Positions 45,435 to 55,300 of a DNA stretch of 64,000 bases are shown here, one piece after another. A program made the translations under genes and the position numbers. The stretch is from an uncultured Roseburia sp. (GTDB lineage: Bacteria; Bacillota; Clostridia; Lachnospirales; Lachnospiraceae): contig CANSKO010000004.1 of assembly GCA_947647505.1 (NCBI GenBank), positions 1 to 64,000 on the forward strand, written 5' to 3'. The stretch's first letter is position 1; the number at the start of each line of letters is the position of its first letter. The notes beneath the pieces were generated by a model that made no database searches, was not told the DNA's origin, and saw only the letters and a program-made list of their open reading frames with translations.

Positions 45435-46550
45435 ATGAAAAGGAAGAAAGTAATAGCGGCTCTGCTTATGGGAGCGGCCTTAATGGGCATGACGGCAGGC
45501 GGCTGCGGCAGCAGGATTGATGAAAATGCGGTGTTTGCAACGCTGGATGGAACGACGATTACGATGGGAGTTGCGAATTTTCGCGCAAAGTATGAGCAGG
45601 TAATGTACGATTCGATTTACATGTCTTATTTTGGCGAAGATATGTGGAATAACGATATGTACGGCAATGGGACGACGATGACCGAAGACGTCAAAAGCCA
45701 GATCGCGGAAGAGTTACAGGAAATGTATCTTTTGAAAGCGCATATGGAAGAGTACGGCATTTCTTTGAGCGAAGAGGATGAAGCGGCTATGGCGGAGGCG
45801 GCGGAGACGTTTCTTTCAGAGAATTCAAAAGAAGCGATTCGTCAGATTGGCGCGGAGAACAAAGAAAACGTCATTGAGATGCTGCGTCTGCACACGATTC
45901 AGGAGAAGATGCATGAGAGAATCATTCAGGACGCGGACGCCAATGTGACGGAGGAAGAAGCGGCACAGCGTACATTCAGTTATGTTTCAATCAATACCGA
46001 TACGCATACCGATGAGGAATCCAACCAGATTGAATACACAGAAGAGGAAAAGGCGGAGCTGAAAACGACGGCCGAGGGGCTTTCGTCTGCGAAAGATTTT
46101 GAAAAAGCGGCGGAGGAAGCGGGCTATACGGTCAGCACAGCGTCCTATGGCTCGAAAGACGATGAGGATGCTTCGTTTGATACGGCAGTCCTGGAAGCGG
46201 CGGACAAATTAAAAGAGGGTGAAATGTCCGACGTCATAGAGCTGGAAAACGCATACTATGTACTGCGTCTGGACAAGGAATATGACGAAGAGGCCACCGC
46301 CTCCAAAAAAGAACAGATGATCACGCAGAAACAGGAGGATTACTACGCCGATATTCTGGACGGATGGAAAGAAGCCTGCAAATGGGAGATCAACGAAGAG
46401 GAATGGGCGAAAGTTACGTTTGAAGACCACTTTAAGCTTCCGGAAGCAGAGGAGACGGAGACGCCTGGTGAGGGCATAACGGACGCGCCGGATACGGAGG
46501 AGAGCGCGGCGGGAACCGAAGAGCTGCAGGAAGCGGCTACGGAGGAGTAA
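45435..46550 (+). CDS. PrsA-type foldase lipoprotein
   Basis: 371 residues. Signal peptide with lipobox (MTAGGC, Cys about 24), then an amino-terminal helical chaperone part with a SurA-N-like fold and a parvulin-type rotamase core (TFSYVSINTDTH, DFEKAAEEAGY, LKEGEMSDVIELENAYYVLR). It probably folds exported proteins outside the membrane. The last 50 residues are acidic and Thr/Glu-rich. Position after mfd matches other Lachnospiraceae. The parvulin active site is degenerate in places, so isomerase activity is uncertain. Confidence 0.8.
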   Translation: MKRKKVIAALLMGAALMGMTAGGCGSRIDENAVFATLDGTTITMGVANFRAKYEQVMYDSIYMSYFGEDMWNNDMYGNGTTMTEDVKSQIAEELQEMYLLKAHMEEYGISLSEEDEAAMAEAAETFLSENSKEAIRQIGAENKENVIEMLRLHTIQEKMHERIIQDADANVTEEEAAQRTFSYVSINTDTHTDEESNQIEYTEEEKAELKTTAEGLSSAKDFEKAAEEAGYTVSTASYGSKDDEDASFDTAVLEAADKLKEGEMSDVIELENAYYVLRLDKEYDEEATASKKEQMITQKQEDYYADILDGWKEACKWEINEEEWAKVTFEDHFKLPEAEETETPGEGITDAPDTEESAAGTEELQEAATEE

Positions 46551-46580
46551 CGGCAGGGAACAGGAAATCATAACAGAGAC

Positions 46581-46628
46581 AAATGCTGCATGCGGGGATG
46601 GCAGATCCTTCCCGTTTGCAGCATTTTT
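46581..46628 (+). terminator. terminator after foldase gene
   Basis: AAATGCTGCATGCGGG (46581-46596) pairs with CCCGTTTGCAGCATTT (46611-46626) with two mismatches, followed by T residues. Confidence 0.8.
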
Positions 46629-46641
46629 AGAGGAGAGCGTT

Positions 46642-48408
46642 TTGAAACGATTATGGATCTATTTAAAAGAGTATAAAAAAGAGTGCGTTCTGGCTCCGCT
46701 GTTTAAAATGCTTGAGGCCATTTTTGAGCTTTTGGTTCCGCTTGTTATGGCGGCAGTCATAGATACGGGAATTGCCGGAAATCAGAAGGGCTATATCATT
46801 AAGATGTGCCTGGTTATGGTTGCATTGGGCATCGTGGGGCTGGCCTGTTCGGTAACGGCGCAGTATTTTTCCGCAAAAGCGGCGTGCGGATTTGGCACGA
46901 ATGTGCGCAATGCGCTGTTTGCCCATATACAGAGCTTATCGTTTACAAATTTAGATCAGACAGGGACGTCGACTTTGATTACGCGGCTGACAAGCGACGT
47001 CAATCAGGTGCAGAATGGCGTCAATATGACGCTCCGCCTGTTTTTGCGTTCGCCGTTTGTCGTGCTTGGGGCGATGGCGATGGCATTTGCAATTGACGTA
47101 AAGTCGGCGGTCGTGTTCGCCGTTGCAATTCCGTTGCTTTCGATTGTAGTGGCCGGCGTGACCTGTATTACGATTCCACTTTATAAAAAGGTGCAGGGAA
47201 GGCTGGAAGCCGTCACGCTGCGTACGAGAGAAAATCTGACGGGCGTGCGGGTGATTCGCGCATTTCATATGGAAGAAGAGGAAACGGAAGCGTTTCGGAA
47301 TAGGAATCAGGAACTGACGGCGATGCAGACGTTTGTGGGACGAATTTCCGGGCTGATGAATCCGGTTACGTATGTTATGATAAACGGCGCGCTGATCGTT
47401 TTGATTGCGGTTGGCGCCATACGGACGGATGGCGGAGCGATTACACAGGGGGAAGTCGTTGCGCTTGTCAATTATATGGGACAGATTCTGGTGGAGCTGA
47501 TAAAATTTGCCAATCTGATTCTTACGATGACAAAGGCGATTGCCTGCGGCAACCGGGTTGCGCTTTTGTTTGAACTGCCGGAAGGGGAATGTAAGGCGAA
47601 GGGCAGGGAAGATGGCGCGGAGCGGGAGACGCCGGATATGACGGATGCGCGCGTCGTGTTTTCCCATGTTGGATTAAAATATGCACATGCCGGAGCAAAT
47701 GCGCTGACAGATATCAGCTTTACGGTGAAACGCGGTGAGACGATCGGCGTTATTGGCGGCACGGGCTCCGGCAAAACTTCACTGGTGCATTTGATTCCGG
47801 GGTTTTATCCGCATACGGAAGGGCGCATTTGGGTGGATGGAACAGACATTGCTTCTTATTCTAAAGAAGAGCTGCGGGCCAAAGTGGGAATCGTTATGCA
47901 GAAATCGGTGTTGTTTGCGGGCACGATTCGCGAAAATCTTCTCTGGGGAAATCCGGACGCTTCGGATGCGGAGCTGGATGCGGCGCTGAAAATGGCGCAG
48001 GCGTATGAAGTCGTGGAAAAGAAGCAGGGTGGACTTTCGGCGCGTGTGGAGCAGGGCGGAAGAAATTTTTCCGGCGGACAGAAGCAGCGGCTTGCGATTG
48101 CGCGGGCTCTGGTGCGCAAGCCGGAGATTTTGATTCTGGACGACAGCGCTTCTGCGCTGGACTACGCGACAGATGCGGCGCTGCGGCGCGCCATTGCCGG
48201 CGTGAAGGGAGAAATGACAGTGTTTATCGTATCGCAGCGGGCGTCATCCATTCAGTATGCAGACCGGATTCTTGCGCTGGACGACGGCAGGCTTGTGGGA
48301 GTGGGGACGCATGAGGAGCTGTTGGAGCGCTGCGAAACGTATCGTGAAATTTATTATTCGCAGTTTCCGGAAAACATGCAAAAGGAGGGTGCAGGAAAAG
48401 ATGCCTGA
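46642..48408 (+). CDS. ABC exporter half, degenerate nucleotide site
   Basis: TTG start at 46642 with AGGAGAG upstream. 588 residues: six membrane helices (first about 15-40) and an ATPase domain with Walker A (GGTGSGKTSL) and signature (FSGGQKQRLAIARAL). Walker B reads LILDDSASALD, with Asp in place of the catalytic Glu. This is the mark of the degenerate partner of a heterodimeric exporter such as TM287/288 or BmrCD. It overlaps the second gene by 8 bases. Confidence 0.9.
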   Translation: MKRLWIYLKEYKKECVLAPLFKMLEAIFELLVPLVMAAVIDTGIAGNQKGYIIKMCLVMVALGIVGLACSVTAQYFSAKAACGFGTNVRNALFAHIQSLSFTNLDQTGTSTLITRLTSDVNQVQNGVNMTLRLFLRSPFVVLGAMAMAFAIDVKSAVVFAVAIPLLSIVVAGVTCITIPLYKKVQGRLEAVTLRTRENLTGVRVIRAFHMEEEETEAFRNRNQELTAMQTFVGRISGLMNPVTYVMINGALIVLIAVGAIRTDGGAITQGEVVALVNYMGQILVELIKFANLILTMTKAIACGNRVALLFELPEGECKAKGREDGAERETPDMTDARVVFSHVGLKYAHAGANALTDISFTVKRGETIGVIGGTGSGKTSLVHLIPGFYPHTEGRIWVDGTDIASYSKEELRAKVGIVMQKSVLFAGTIRENLLWGNPDASDAELDAALKMAQAYEVVEKKQGGLSARVEQGGRNFSGGQKQRLAIARALVRKPEILILDDSASALDYATDAALRRAIAGVKGEMTVFIVSQRASSIQYADRILALDDGRLVGVGTHEELLERCETYREIYYSQFPENMQKEGAGKDA

Positions 48409-50173
48409 AGCGAAAAAGAGACAGTTACAGATTTTAAAAGCGTTGCTTCCATATCTCAGACGGTATGCGGCATATGTTCTTTTGTCGTTTTTCTTTGCCG
48501 CGGCGTCAGCGGTGGCGGCTTTGTATGTGCCGATTTTAACGGGGCGCGCCGTCGATTGCATCGTAGGTCCTTTGCAGGTGGATTTTGAGGGGATTTTTGC
48601 AGTGTTAAAACAGATGGCGGTCGTCGTTTTGATCACGGCGGCGGCACAATGGCTGATGAATGTCTGCAACAATAAAATTGCGTTTCAGATTGTAAGGGAT
48701 CTGCGCATGGATCTGTTTGCAAAAATCGAAGCTCTGCCATTGAAATTTCTGGATGCGCATTCGCATGGAGAGCTGGTCAGCCGCATGATTGCCGATGCCG
48801 ATCAGGTGTCAGACGGTCTTCTGATGGGCTTTACCCAGCTGTTTACCGGTGTGATTACGATTATCGGAACGCTTCTTTTTATGTTTGGCATACAGTATCA
48901 GATTGCGCTTGTCGTCGTCTGCATTACGCCGGTTTCGTTTCTGGTGGCGGCATTTATTGCCAGGCGGACGTTTTCAATGTTTCAATTGCAGTCACAGACG
49001 CGCGGAGAGCAGACGGCTCTGGTGGAAGAGATGATCGCAAATCAAAAGGTCGTGCAGGCGTATGGGAGGGAAGAAGCGGTGCAGCGGCAGTTTGCCGCAG
49101 TCAATGCCCGCCTGTTGGACTGCTCATTAAAGGCGACGTTTTTTTCTTCTCTGACAAATCCCTGCACACGGTTTGTCAACAGCCTTGTGTATACCGGGGC
49201 GGGCATTTTCGGGGCTTTGTTTGCGGCGTCAGGCGGCATCAGCGTAGGCCAGCTGGCCAGCTTTCTCAGTTATGCGAATCAGTATACGAAGCCGTTCAAT
49301 GAGATTTCCGGCGTGGTTACGGAGCTGCAAAATGCCATTGCCTGTGCCGGTCGGATATTTGATTTGCTTCAGGAAGAAACGCAGACGCCGGAAGAAGCGG
49401 ACGCCGTATGCCTGACGGATGCAGACGGCGCGGTATCGCTGGAGCATGTGGATTTCTCCTATATAAAAGAGCAGCCGCTGATCGAAGATTTCAATCTGTC
49501 TGTTTTGCCCGGGCAGCGGACGGCGATTGTAGGGCCGACCGGATGCGGGAAGACTACGCTGATTAATCTTCTGATGCGTTTTTACGATGTCGATGGGGGC
49601 TGCATTCGGGTAGATGGAGAAGACGTCCGCCATCTGACGCGGGAAAGTCTGCGCAGGTCGTACGGCATGGTGCTGCAGGAGACGTGGTTAAGGGAAGGGA
49701 CGATTTTGTCGAATATTCGCATGGGCCATCCCGATGCGTCGGAGGAAGACGTGAAAAAAGCGGCAAAAGCCGCGCATGCGCATGGCTTTATCAAACGGCT
49801 TCCGCTTGGATATGATACCGTGATCACCGAAGCGGGCGGCGGCCTTTCACAGGGGCAGAAGCAGCTTTTGTGTATTGCGCGCGTGATGCTGTCACTTCCG
49901 CCGATGCTGATTCTGGATGAAGCGACGTCCTCGATCGACACCCGGACGGAGCAAAAGATTCAGAATGCGTTTGCGAAGATGATGCAGGGCAGAACGAGCT
50001 TTATCGTTGCGCACCGCCTTTCTACGATCAAAGAGGCTGACCGGATTCTGGTGATGAAGGACGGTCGTATTCTGGAGCAGGGAAATCATAATTCCCTGCT
50101 TGCAAAAAACGGATTTTATGCTACACTTTATAATAGCCAGTTTATTCAGTCGGACGATGCGGACGCGCTTTAA
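48401..50173 (+). CDS. ABC exporter half, consensus nucleotide site
   Basis: I choose ATG 48401, after GGAGGGTGCAGGA; the frame is open to 48257 within the first gene. 590 residues, six membrane helices and an ATPase with Walker A (GPTGCGKTTL) and normal Walker B (LILDEATSSID). Its signature is LSQGQ, not LSGGQ, so the degenerate site of the dimer is made of this signature and the partner's altered Walker B. Substrates are unknown; lipids or drugs are likely for this class. Confidence 0.9.
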   Translation: MPEAKKRQLQILKALLPYLRRYAAYVLLSFFFAAASAVAALYVPILTGRAVDCIVGPLQVDFEGIFAVLKQMAVVVLITAAAQWLMNVCNNKIAFQIVRDLRMDLFAKIEALPLKFLDAHSHGELVSRMIADADQVSDGLLMGFTQLFTGVITIIGTLLFMFGIQYQIALVVVCITPVSFLVAAFIARRTFSMFQLQSQTRGEQTALVEEMIANQKVVQAYGREEAVQRQFAAVNARLLDCSLKATFFSSLTNPCTRFVNSLVYTGAGIFGALFAASGGISVGQLASFLSYANQYTKPFNEISGVVTELQNAIACAGRIFDLLQEETQTPEEADAVCLTDADGAVSLEHVDFSYIKEQPLIEDFNLSVLPGQRTAIVGPTGCGKTTLINLLMRFYDVDGGCIRVDGEDVRHLTRESLRRSYGMVLQETWLREGTILSNIRMGHPDASEEDVKKAAKAAHAHGFIKRLPLGYDTVITEAGGGLSQGQKQLLCIARVMLSLPPMLILDEATSSIDTRTEQKIQNAFAKMMQGRTSFIVAHRLSTIKEADRILVMKDGRILEQGNHNSLLAKNGFYATLYNSQFIQSDDADAL

Positions 50174-50479
50174 GGCGCGTCTGCAAGCTTCTGCAAACAG
50201 CGGCGCGCGCTGGCGCAGGACTGCCAGAATCAGACAGGTATGCGTGGCAGACGATCGACAGATACTGTAAATGGGGAGCGGCGCAGAAAGGAACAAAAGC
50301 GGGAGGAGCGAATATACTATATGTAATAGAAGGCGTCTGATGGCAGGGACCCTGATAAATATTACCAAAATATTACACTTATTACATATAAAGAAAAATC
50401 TTGACAAACGAAAGCGCTGGTTACTATAATTAGTGTTTGTATTCAGACGTGAAAAGGATGCTTGACATAGAGGTGCGAT
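50174..50479 (+). promoter_or_regulatory. intergenic region with murA promoter
   Basis: About 300 bases. TTGACA (50401-50406), an 18-base spacer and TATAAT (50425-50430) form a strong promoter 50 bases before murA. The upstream part is GC-rich near 50195-50215 and AT-rich near 50355-50400 (repeats of ATTAC). No coding region was found. Confidence 0.65.
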
Positions 50480-51772
50480 ATGGAACAGTATATTATTAAA
50501 GGCGGGAATCCGCTGGTTGGCGAAGTGGAAATCGGAGGCGCAAAAAATGCTGCGCTTGCTATATTGGCGACTGCAATTATGACAGACGAGACGGTTACGA
50601 TCGAAAACCTTCCGAATGTCAGAGACATTAACGTGATGCTGGACGCGATTGAAGGCATCGGCGGCAGAGTCGAGCGTCTGGACGTCCACACTGTAAAAAT
50701 CAATGGCGCGCTGATTTCGGATTTGAGCGTAGATTATGAATATATTAAAAAAATACGGGCGTCGTATTATCTGCTGGGCGCGCTGCTTGGAAAGTATAAA
50801 AAAGCGGAGGTTGCGCTGCCGGGCGGGTGTGATATCGGCAGCCGGCCGATTGATCTGCATCTGAAGGGATTTCGCGCGCTGGGCGCACAGGTGGAGATTA
50901 AGCACGGGCTGATTACGGCGGATGCGCAGGAGCTTTTGGGAACGCATATCTATCTGGACAAAGTTTCCGTGGGCGCGACGATCAATATTATGATGGCCGC
51001 AGCGATGGCAAAGGGCAGGACGACGATTGAGAATGCGGCGAAGGAGCCGCACGTCGTAGACGTTGCAAACTGCTTAAACAGCATGGGCGCGAACATACGC
51101 GGCGCGGGTACGGACGTGATTCGCATATCCGGCGTGGAGAAGCTGCACAAAACAGAATATTCCATTATTCCCGATCAGATTGAAGCCGGGACGTTTATGT
51201 TTGCGGCTGCCGCGACAAGAGGGGACGTTACGGTGAAGAACGTCATTCCAAAGCATCTGGAAGCGATTTCCGCCAAGCTGCTGGAGATTGGCTGTGAAAT
51301 CGAAGAGCACGACGACGCGGTGCGCGTTGTAGCGTCAAGACAGCTCCATCATACGCAGGTGACGACGCTGCCCTATCCGGGCTTTCCGACGGATATGCAG
51401 CCGCAGATGTCCGTAGTGCTTGGCATTGCGGAGGGGACCAGCACCGTTACGGAGAGCATCTTTGAGAATCGTTTCAAATATGTAGATGAACTGACGCGCA
51501 TGGGCGCATCGATTAAAGTAGAAAGCAATATTGCAATCGTAACAGGCGCCGAGCGATATACGGGCGCGCGGGTCAGCGCGCCGGATCTGCGGGCGGGCGC
51601 GGCGCTTGTGATTGCCGGACTTGCAGCGGAAGGCATTACGATTGTAGACGATATTTATTATATTGAAAGAGGCTATGAAGATTTTGACGGCAAGCTGGCG
51701 CAGCTTGGCGCACAGGTGGAGAAAGTGGCGACAGAAAAGGAAATTATGAAGTTTAAGTTAAAGGTATCGTAA
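50480..51772 (+). CDS. murA: UDP-N-acetylglucosamine 1-carboxyvinyltransferase
   Basis: 430 residues. First step of peptidoglycan synthesis, adding enolpyruvate to UDP-GlcNAc. VEIGGAKNAALAILA at the amino end, catalytic Cys in LPGGCDIGSRPIDLH (fosfomycin target), and YPGFPTDMQPQ. The active-site Cys predicts fosfomycin sensitivity unless other mechanisms exist. Followed by a terminator. Confidence 0.94.
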   Translation: MEQYIIKGGNPLVGEVEIGGAKNAALAILATAIMTDETVTIENLPNVRDINVMLDAIEGIGGRVERLDVHTVKINGALISDLSVDYEYIKKIRASYYLLGALLGKYKKAEVALPGGCDIGSRPIDLHLKGFRALGAQVEIKHGLITADAQELLGTHIYLDKVSVGATINIMMAAAMAKGRTTIENAAKEPHVVDVANCLNSMGANIRGAGTDVIRISGVEKLHKTEYSIIPDQIEAGTFMFAAAATRGDVTVKNVIPKHLEAISAKLLEIGCEIEEHDDAVRVVASRQLHHTQVTTLPYPGFPTDMQPQMSVVLGIAEGTSTVTESIFENRFKYVDELTRMGASIKVESNIAIVTGAERYTGARVSAPDLRAGAALVIAGLAAEGITIVDDIYYIERGYEDFDGKLAQLGAQVEKVATEKEIMKFKLKVS

Positions 51773-51781
51773 GAAGAATGT

Positions 51782-51814
51782 CCATTCCGGATTGTCCGGG
51801 ATGGGCTTTTTTTT
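51782..51814 (+). terminator. terminator after murA
   Basis: CCATTCCGGA pairs with TCCGGGATGG (one wobble pair), followed by GC and eight T residues. Confidence 0.85.
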
Positions 51815-51916
51815 CGGAATGGCGCGCACTATCAGTAAAAGTGCACATTTTTTTTATTTTATACATGGGGAAAGCAGTTTTTTCCTATGAAATGTATGGA
51901 AAATATAATTTTACTC

Positions 51917-51945
51917 TTGCATTTTTGAAAAAAAGATTGTAGTAT
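51917..51945 (+). promoter_or_regulatory. possible promoter of secreted-protein gene
   Basis: TTGCAT (51917-51922), 17 bases and TAGTAT (51940-51945); TATAGT at 51943-51948 is an alternative -10. The long A/T-rich leader upstream (51840-51920) has nothing else recognisable. Confidence 0.35.
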
Positions 51946-52016
51946 AGTATGGACACGGAAGCATTGACTGACGGATCGGGCGGATGCTTCACAACTGTAG
52001 AAAAAAGGAGGATATT

Positions 52017-55000
52017 ATGAAAGCAAAAAAAGCATTTTTAGCAAAAGTGCTTGCTGCAGCAATTGCAGTAACGTCGATTCTGCCAAATGGACTTGTGGCG
52101 GAAGCGGCAACGATTGAGACTGTGGAAACAGTACAGAATCTGGAAGCAGATGAAAACTGGAGCACAGCTTTTGAGACGTACAATGACGGCGGCGTAGACA
52201 GCTGGCATCTGGTGTCTGGAACAGGGCATGCGAATAATAACAATGATTATGCGAATGAGAATTCGTCGGCGCTTGTTTATACGTCAAAGATTGACCTTGG
52301 AAAGAGCGCGGTGGGTTATGACGCGAACAAAAATCTGAAGATGAGCTATGAGGTTTATCCGAACGGCAATGTAAGTGACATGAAATTTGGCATGTTTCTG
52401 AAATATGTAGATACAACGCATTGGGCGTATTTAGGATACGATCATAACGCAGCTTCCAAATGGTTTTTGGAATATAATCTTGGCAGCGGCAATGATTATC
52501 CAGATATGACGGCTCTTAATAGCTTTGAATTTGAGGATCATACGTTTACGCGCATTGAGTTTACGTACAAATCTGAGAGTGAAATGGATGTTGAGATTAC
52601 GTCGCTTGGCAAAGATGGCATGACGAAAGGTGAGACGGTTAAGGCTACCATAAACGATCAGATTGCTACGGCCGGCAATAAAAACAATAACAATGCGGAC
52701 GTTTTGAAGCAGCTTGAGGATTATGCTACAGGTGATAAGAAAGTGCGCACTGCATTTCGGATTGGAACCTCTCAGGGAGGCACTATTTCCGATATAAACG
52801 TCTCCAGCTTTAAATCAAACTTCAAAGATCTGGAATCGGATTTGGAAGATGTGGATTTTGACGCATGCGGATGGACATGGGCAAGAGAGGCGGATGGAAC
52901 GCCGGGTGAAGATCATGCGGATGCGACGAAGCCGAAGTTTGTAGACGAAGTAGTCGGCGGTATCGACTACAGGCGTTTAAACGCAGTAAGCAGCCAGACG
53001 CCTGTAACCAGCTATAATACGGGCGTTACGGATTTTGAATTTGGTAAGGTATCTGCTGTTGTACGTTCTGAGAAGGATGGCGGCGCATTCAGCGTTGCTT
53101 CCAGATATGCTGATAAAAAAGGCGGCGTACAGATTGGCTGGAATGGAACGAACTGGGAATACAAACTGGGCAACGCGGATGCGGTTGCTTTAAAAGTAGA
53201 TCTTAAACCGGAAACAGGCAAAGATTATCTGTTAAGCATGGAAATTGACAGAGACAATGAACTTACGGCGTCTGTAAAGAAGGTTGGCGAGAATGAGAAG
53301 GAAGTGTCTCTGATTCCGGGCGGCCTGACAGATGACGGCGAAGAACCGGGAACGACAGAGCCGGGAGCAACAGATCCGTCGCCGACAGATCCGTCACCAA
53401 CAGATCCGTCACCGGAAAATCCGTCGCCGGAAGATCCGTCGCCGGAAGATCCGTCACCGGAAGATCCGTCGCCGGAAGGGCCGTCACCGGAAGAGCCGGA
53501 AGGAGAAGGCGAGGAGAACAAAGGAACAGAAGAAGCGGCAAAGGCAATCGGCAAATTTGTAAGAAATCTCGTAAAAGCAGTAAAAGATGCGGTTACACCG
53601 GAAAAATCAGTGTCTGTAAAAGATATTGAGAAAGGCAGCATCGCAGTTACGGCAGGAAAAGGCGTGTCGGTTCTGGTAAGGGATATCGAGTACACGAAGA
53701 AATCATACTCCAAGACAACGGAACTGGAAGCAAAATACAATGAAGTTGCAGCGGCTGATAAAGCAAATCTTGCAGAAGACAACGGCAACAACAAATTCTT
53801 TACGGAAGCGTGGACGGCATTCAAAGAAGCAATGAGTGCGGCGAAAGCGATTATTGACGACGATGCAACGCTGATTAGCCCGACGGATGCGACAGAAGCT
53901 TTGGGCAGCGTGACAAGTGCATGGGAGACGCTGGAAGGCAATATCGTACAGGAGTCTCAGGCATATACAGATCTGAAAGCAAAATATGACGAAGTAAAAG
54001 ATCTGGAAAATGACAACTACATTGAAGCGACATGGACGGCATTTACAGAAAAGAGAGACAATGCAAAGACGATCATCGATGGCATTCTTGACGGATCTAC
54101 GCCATATGCAAACGAACAGGCGATTACGGACACGAATGCGCTTGCAGAACTGACGGATGCTTTTGATGCTTTAGACAGACTGGCTGGCGAAGAGGATAAG
54201 GCAGCTTTACAGACGGCATACGATGATGTAAAAGACATTACAAATGATAACGGTTACTATACGGAAGTTTCCTGGACGGCGTTTGAAACGGCGCGTAACA
54301 GAGTAAAAGAATTGCTGGATTCTGAGACGGCGACGCAGAATGAAATCAGTGAGGCGCTTGACGCGCTGAGCGCAGCGAAGCTTGGACTGACGTTCAGAAC
54401 GGCAACAACGGAAGAGAAGAGCGCGTTTGAATCTGCAATCAATGGCATTAAAGCGGAAGTAGACGGCAAGCTGACGCCGGATGAAGCATACAATACGGCT
54501 CTGGCAGAAGCGGAAGCTCTGATAAACAGCGGCAGCGCGACGAAGAAAGAGCTGGACGAAGCGCTTGCAAAACTGAAAGCGGCAAAAGACGCATTGAAGC
54601 CAGTTACAAAACCGGATGAGAACCCGGGCGGCAATACACCTCCGGGCGGTAATGGTCAGGTGACGCCTCCTGTGACAACGCCAGCTCTGACGAATGGCAA
54701 AGTAGAAAAAGTCGGAACGGTAGATTATCAGGTATCGAATGCAGATAAAAAAGAAGTCATTGTGAAAAAAGGCTACGATGGCAAGAAAGCAAAGAAAGTG
54801 ACGATTCCTGCGGAGGTTACGATCGGTGGCGTATCGTGTACGGTTGTGGAAATTGCGCCGAATGCATTCAAAGGCTATAATAAGATGAAATCCGTTACGA
54901 TCGGAAAGAATGTCAGAAAGATTGGAAAGGGCGCATTTGCAGGATGTAAGAAGCTCAGCCAGGTAACATTCAAAGGCAGCGCATGCACATCGATTGGCAA

Positions 55001-55136
55001 ACAGGCATTTTCAAAGACATCTTCTAAGATGACGGTAAAAATTCCGAAAGCATTGAAGAAGAATAAGAAACAGCTTGCGAAATTTAAGAAACAGCTGAAG
55101 GGTTCCAAAATCAGCAAGAAAGCAAAAATAAAATAA
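52017..55136 (+). CDS. large secreted modular protein (FIVAR, LRR_5)
   Basis: 1039 residues from ATG 52017, after GGAGG. Signal peptide (AAAIAVTSILPNGLVAEA). Two concanavalin/LamG-like domains (about 30-280 and 285-445), a Pro-Ser-Glu tandem stalk (DPSPE-type, about 454-493), a second linker, three or four FIVAR-type three-helix modules (about 560-870: ELEAKYNEV, AWTAFKEA patterns), and a BspA-like leucine-rich (LRR_5) C-terminus ending in a Lys-rich tail. No LPXTG. Enzyme active sites are not evident. It probably binds host or plant glycans or the cell wall. Codon use is rich in repeated triplets in the stalk. Confidence 0.75.
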   Translation: MKAKKAFLAKVLAAAIAVTSILPNGLVAEAATIETVETVQNLEADENWSTAFETYNDGGVDSWHLVSGTGHANNNNDYANENSSALVYTSKIDLGKSAVGYDANKNLKMSYEVYPNGNVSDMKFGMFLKYVDTTHWAYLGYDHNAASKWFLEYNLGSGNDYPDMTALNSFEFEDHTFTRIEFTYKSESEMDVEITSLGKDGMTKGETVKATINDQIATAGNKNNNNADVLKQLEDYATGDKKVRTAFRIGTSQGGTISDINVSSFKSNFKDLESDLEDVDFDACGWTWAREADGTPGEDHADATKPKFVDEVVGGIDYRRLNAVSSQTPVTSYNTGVTDFEFGKVSAVVRSEKDGGAFSVASRYADKKGGVQIGWNGTNWEYKLGNADAVALKVDLKPETGKDYLLSMEIDRDNELTASVKKVGENEKEVSLIPGGLTDDGEEPGTTEPGATDPSPTDPSPTDPSPENPSPEDPSPEDPSPEDPSPEGPSPEEPEGEGEENKGTEEAAKAIGKFVRNLVKAVKDAVTPEKSVSVKDIEKGSIAVTAGKGVSVLVRDIEYTKKSYSKTTELEAKYNEVAAADKANLAEDNGNNKFFTEAWTAFKEAMSAAKAIIDDDATLISPTDATEALGSVTSAWETLEGNIVQESQAYTDLKAKYDEVKDLENDNYIEATWTAFTEKRDNAKTIIDGILDGSTPYANEQAITDTNALAELTDAFDALDRLAGEEDKAALQTAYDDVKDITNDNGYYTEVSWTAFETARNRVKELLDSETATQNEISEALDALSAAKLGLTFRTATTEEKSAFESAINGIKAEVDGKLTPDEAYNTALAEAEALINSGSATKKELDEALAKLKAAKDALKPVTKPDENPGGNTPPGGNGQVTPPVTTPALTNGKVEKVGTVDYQVSNADKKEVIVKKGYDGKKAKKVTIPAEVTIGGVSCTVVEIAPNAFKGYNKMKSVTIGKNVRKIGKGAFAGCKKLSQVTFKGSACTSIGKQAFSKTSSKMTVKIPKALKKNKKQLAKFKKQLKGSKISKKAKIK
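53376..53495 (+). repeat. eight 15-bp Pro-Ser-Pro repeats
   Basis: Eight 15-base units of the form ccgtcrccggaagat encode DPSPE/DPSPT repeats in the stalk of the secreted protein. Units differ by one or two bases. Such arrays change length by slippage. Confidence 0.85.
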
Positions 55137-55153
55137 TGCGGTAACGCATAGCG

Positions 55154-55196
55154 GCGCGGCGCGAAAGGAGAAATTGCCTTTCGCGCCGCGCTTTTT
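55154..55196 (+). terminator. strong terminator
   Basis: GCGCGGCGCGAAAGG (55154-55168) pairs perfectly with CCTTTCGCGCCGCGC (55177-55191), followed by TTTTT. Closes the secreted-protein gene. Confidence 0.92.
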
Positions 55197-55300
55197 ATAT
55201 GGGCAATTGCAGCTGTTTTTTACAGACGGATGCAGGAGGGCTTGTCAGGAAATGGGAAATCGTCTAAAATGGAGAGATAAAACAGAAGAAAGGAAATGGT

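Noticed and set aside
49892-51052. 386-codon reading on the minus strand
   Set aside because: It runs antisense across the end of the ABC gene, the murA promoter and murA; its composition (Arg, His, Asn, Gln) is that of a frame shadow.
53225-53941. 238-codon reading on the minus strand
   Set aside because: It is a shadow of the repetitive stalk and helical region of the secreted protein, with low-complexity Ser/Asp composition.
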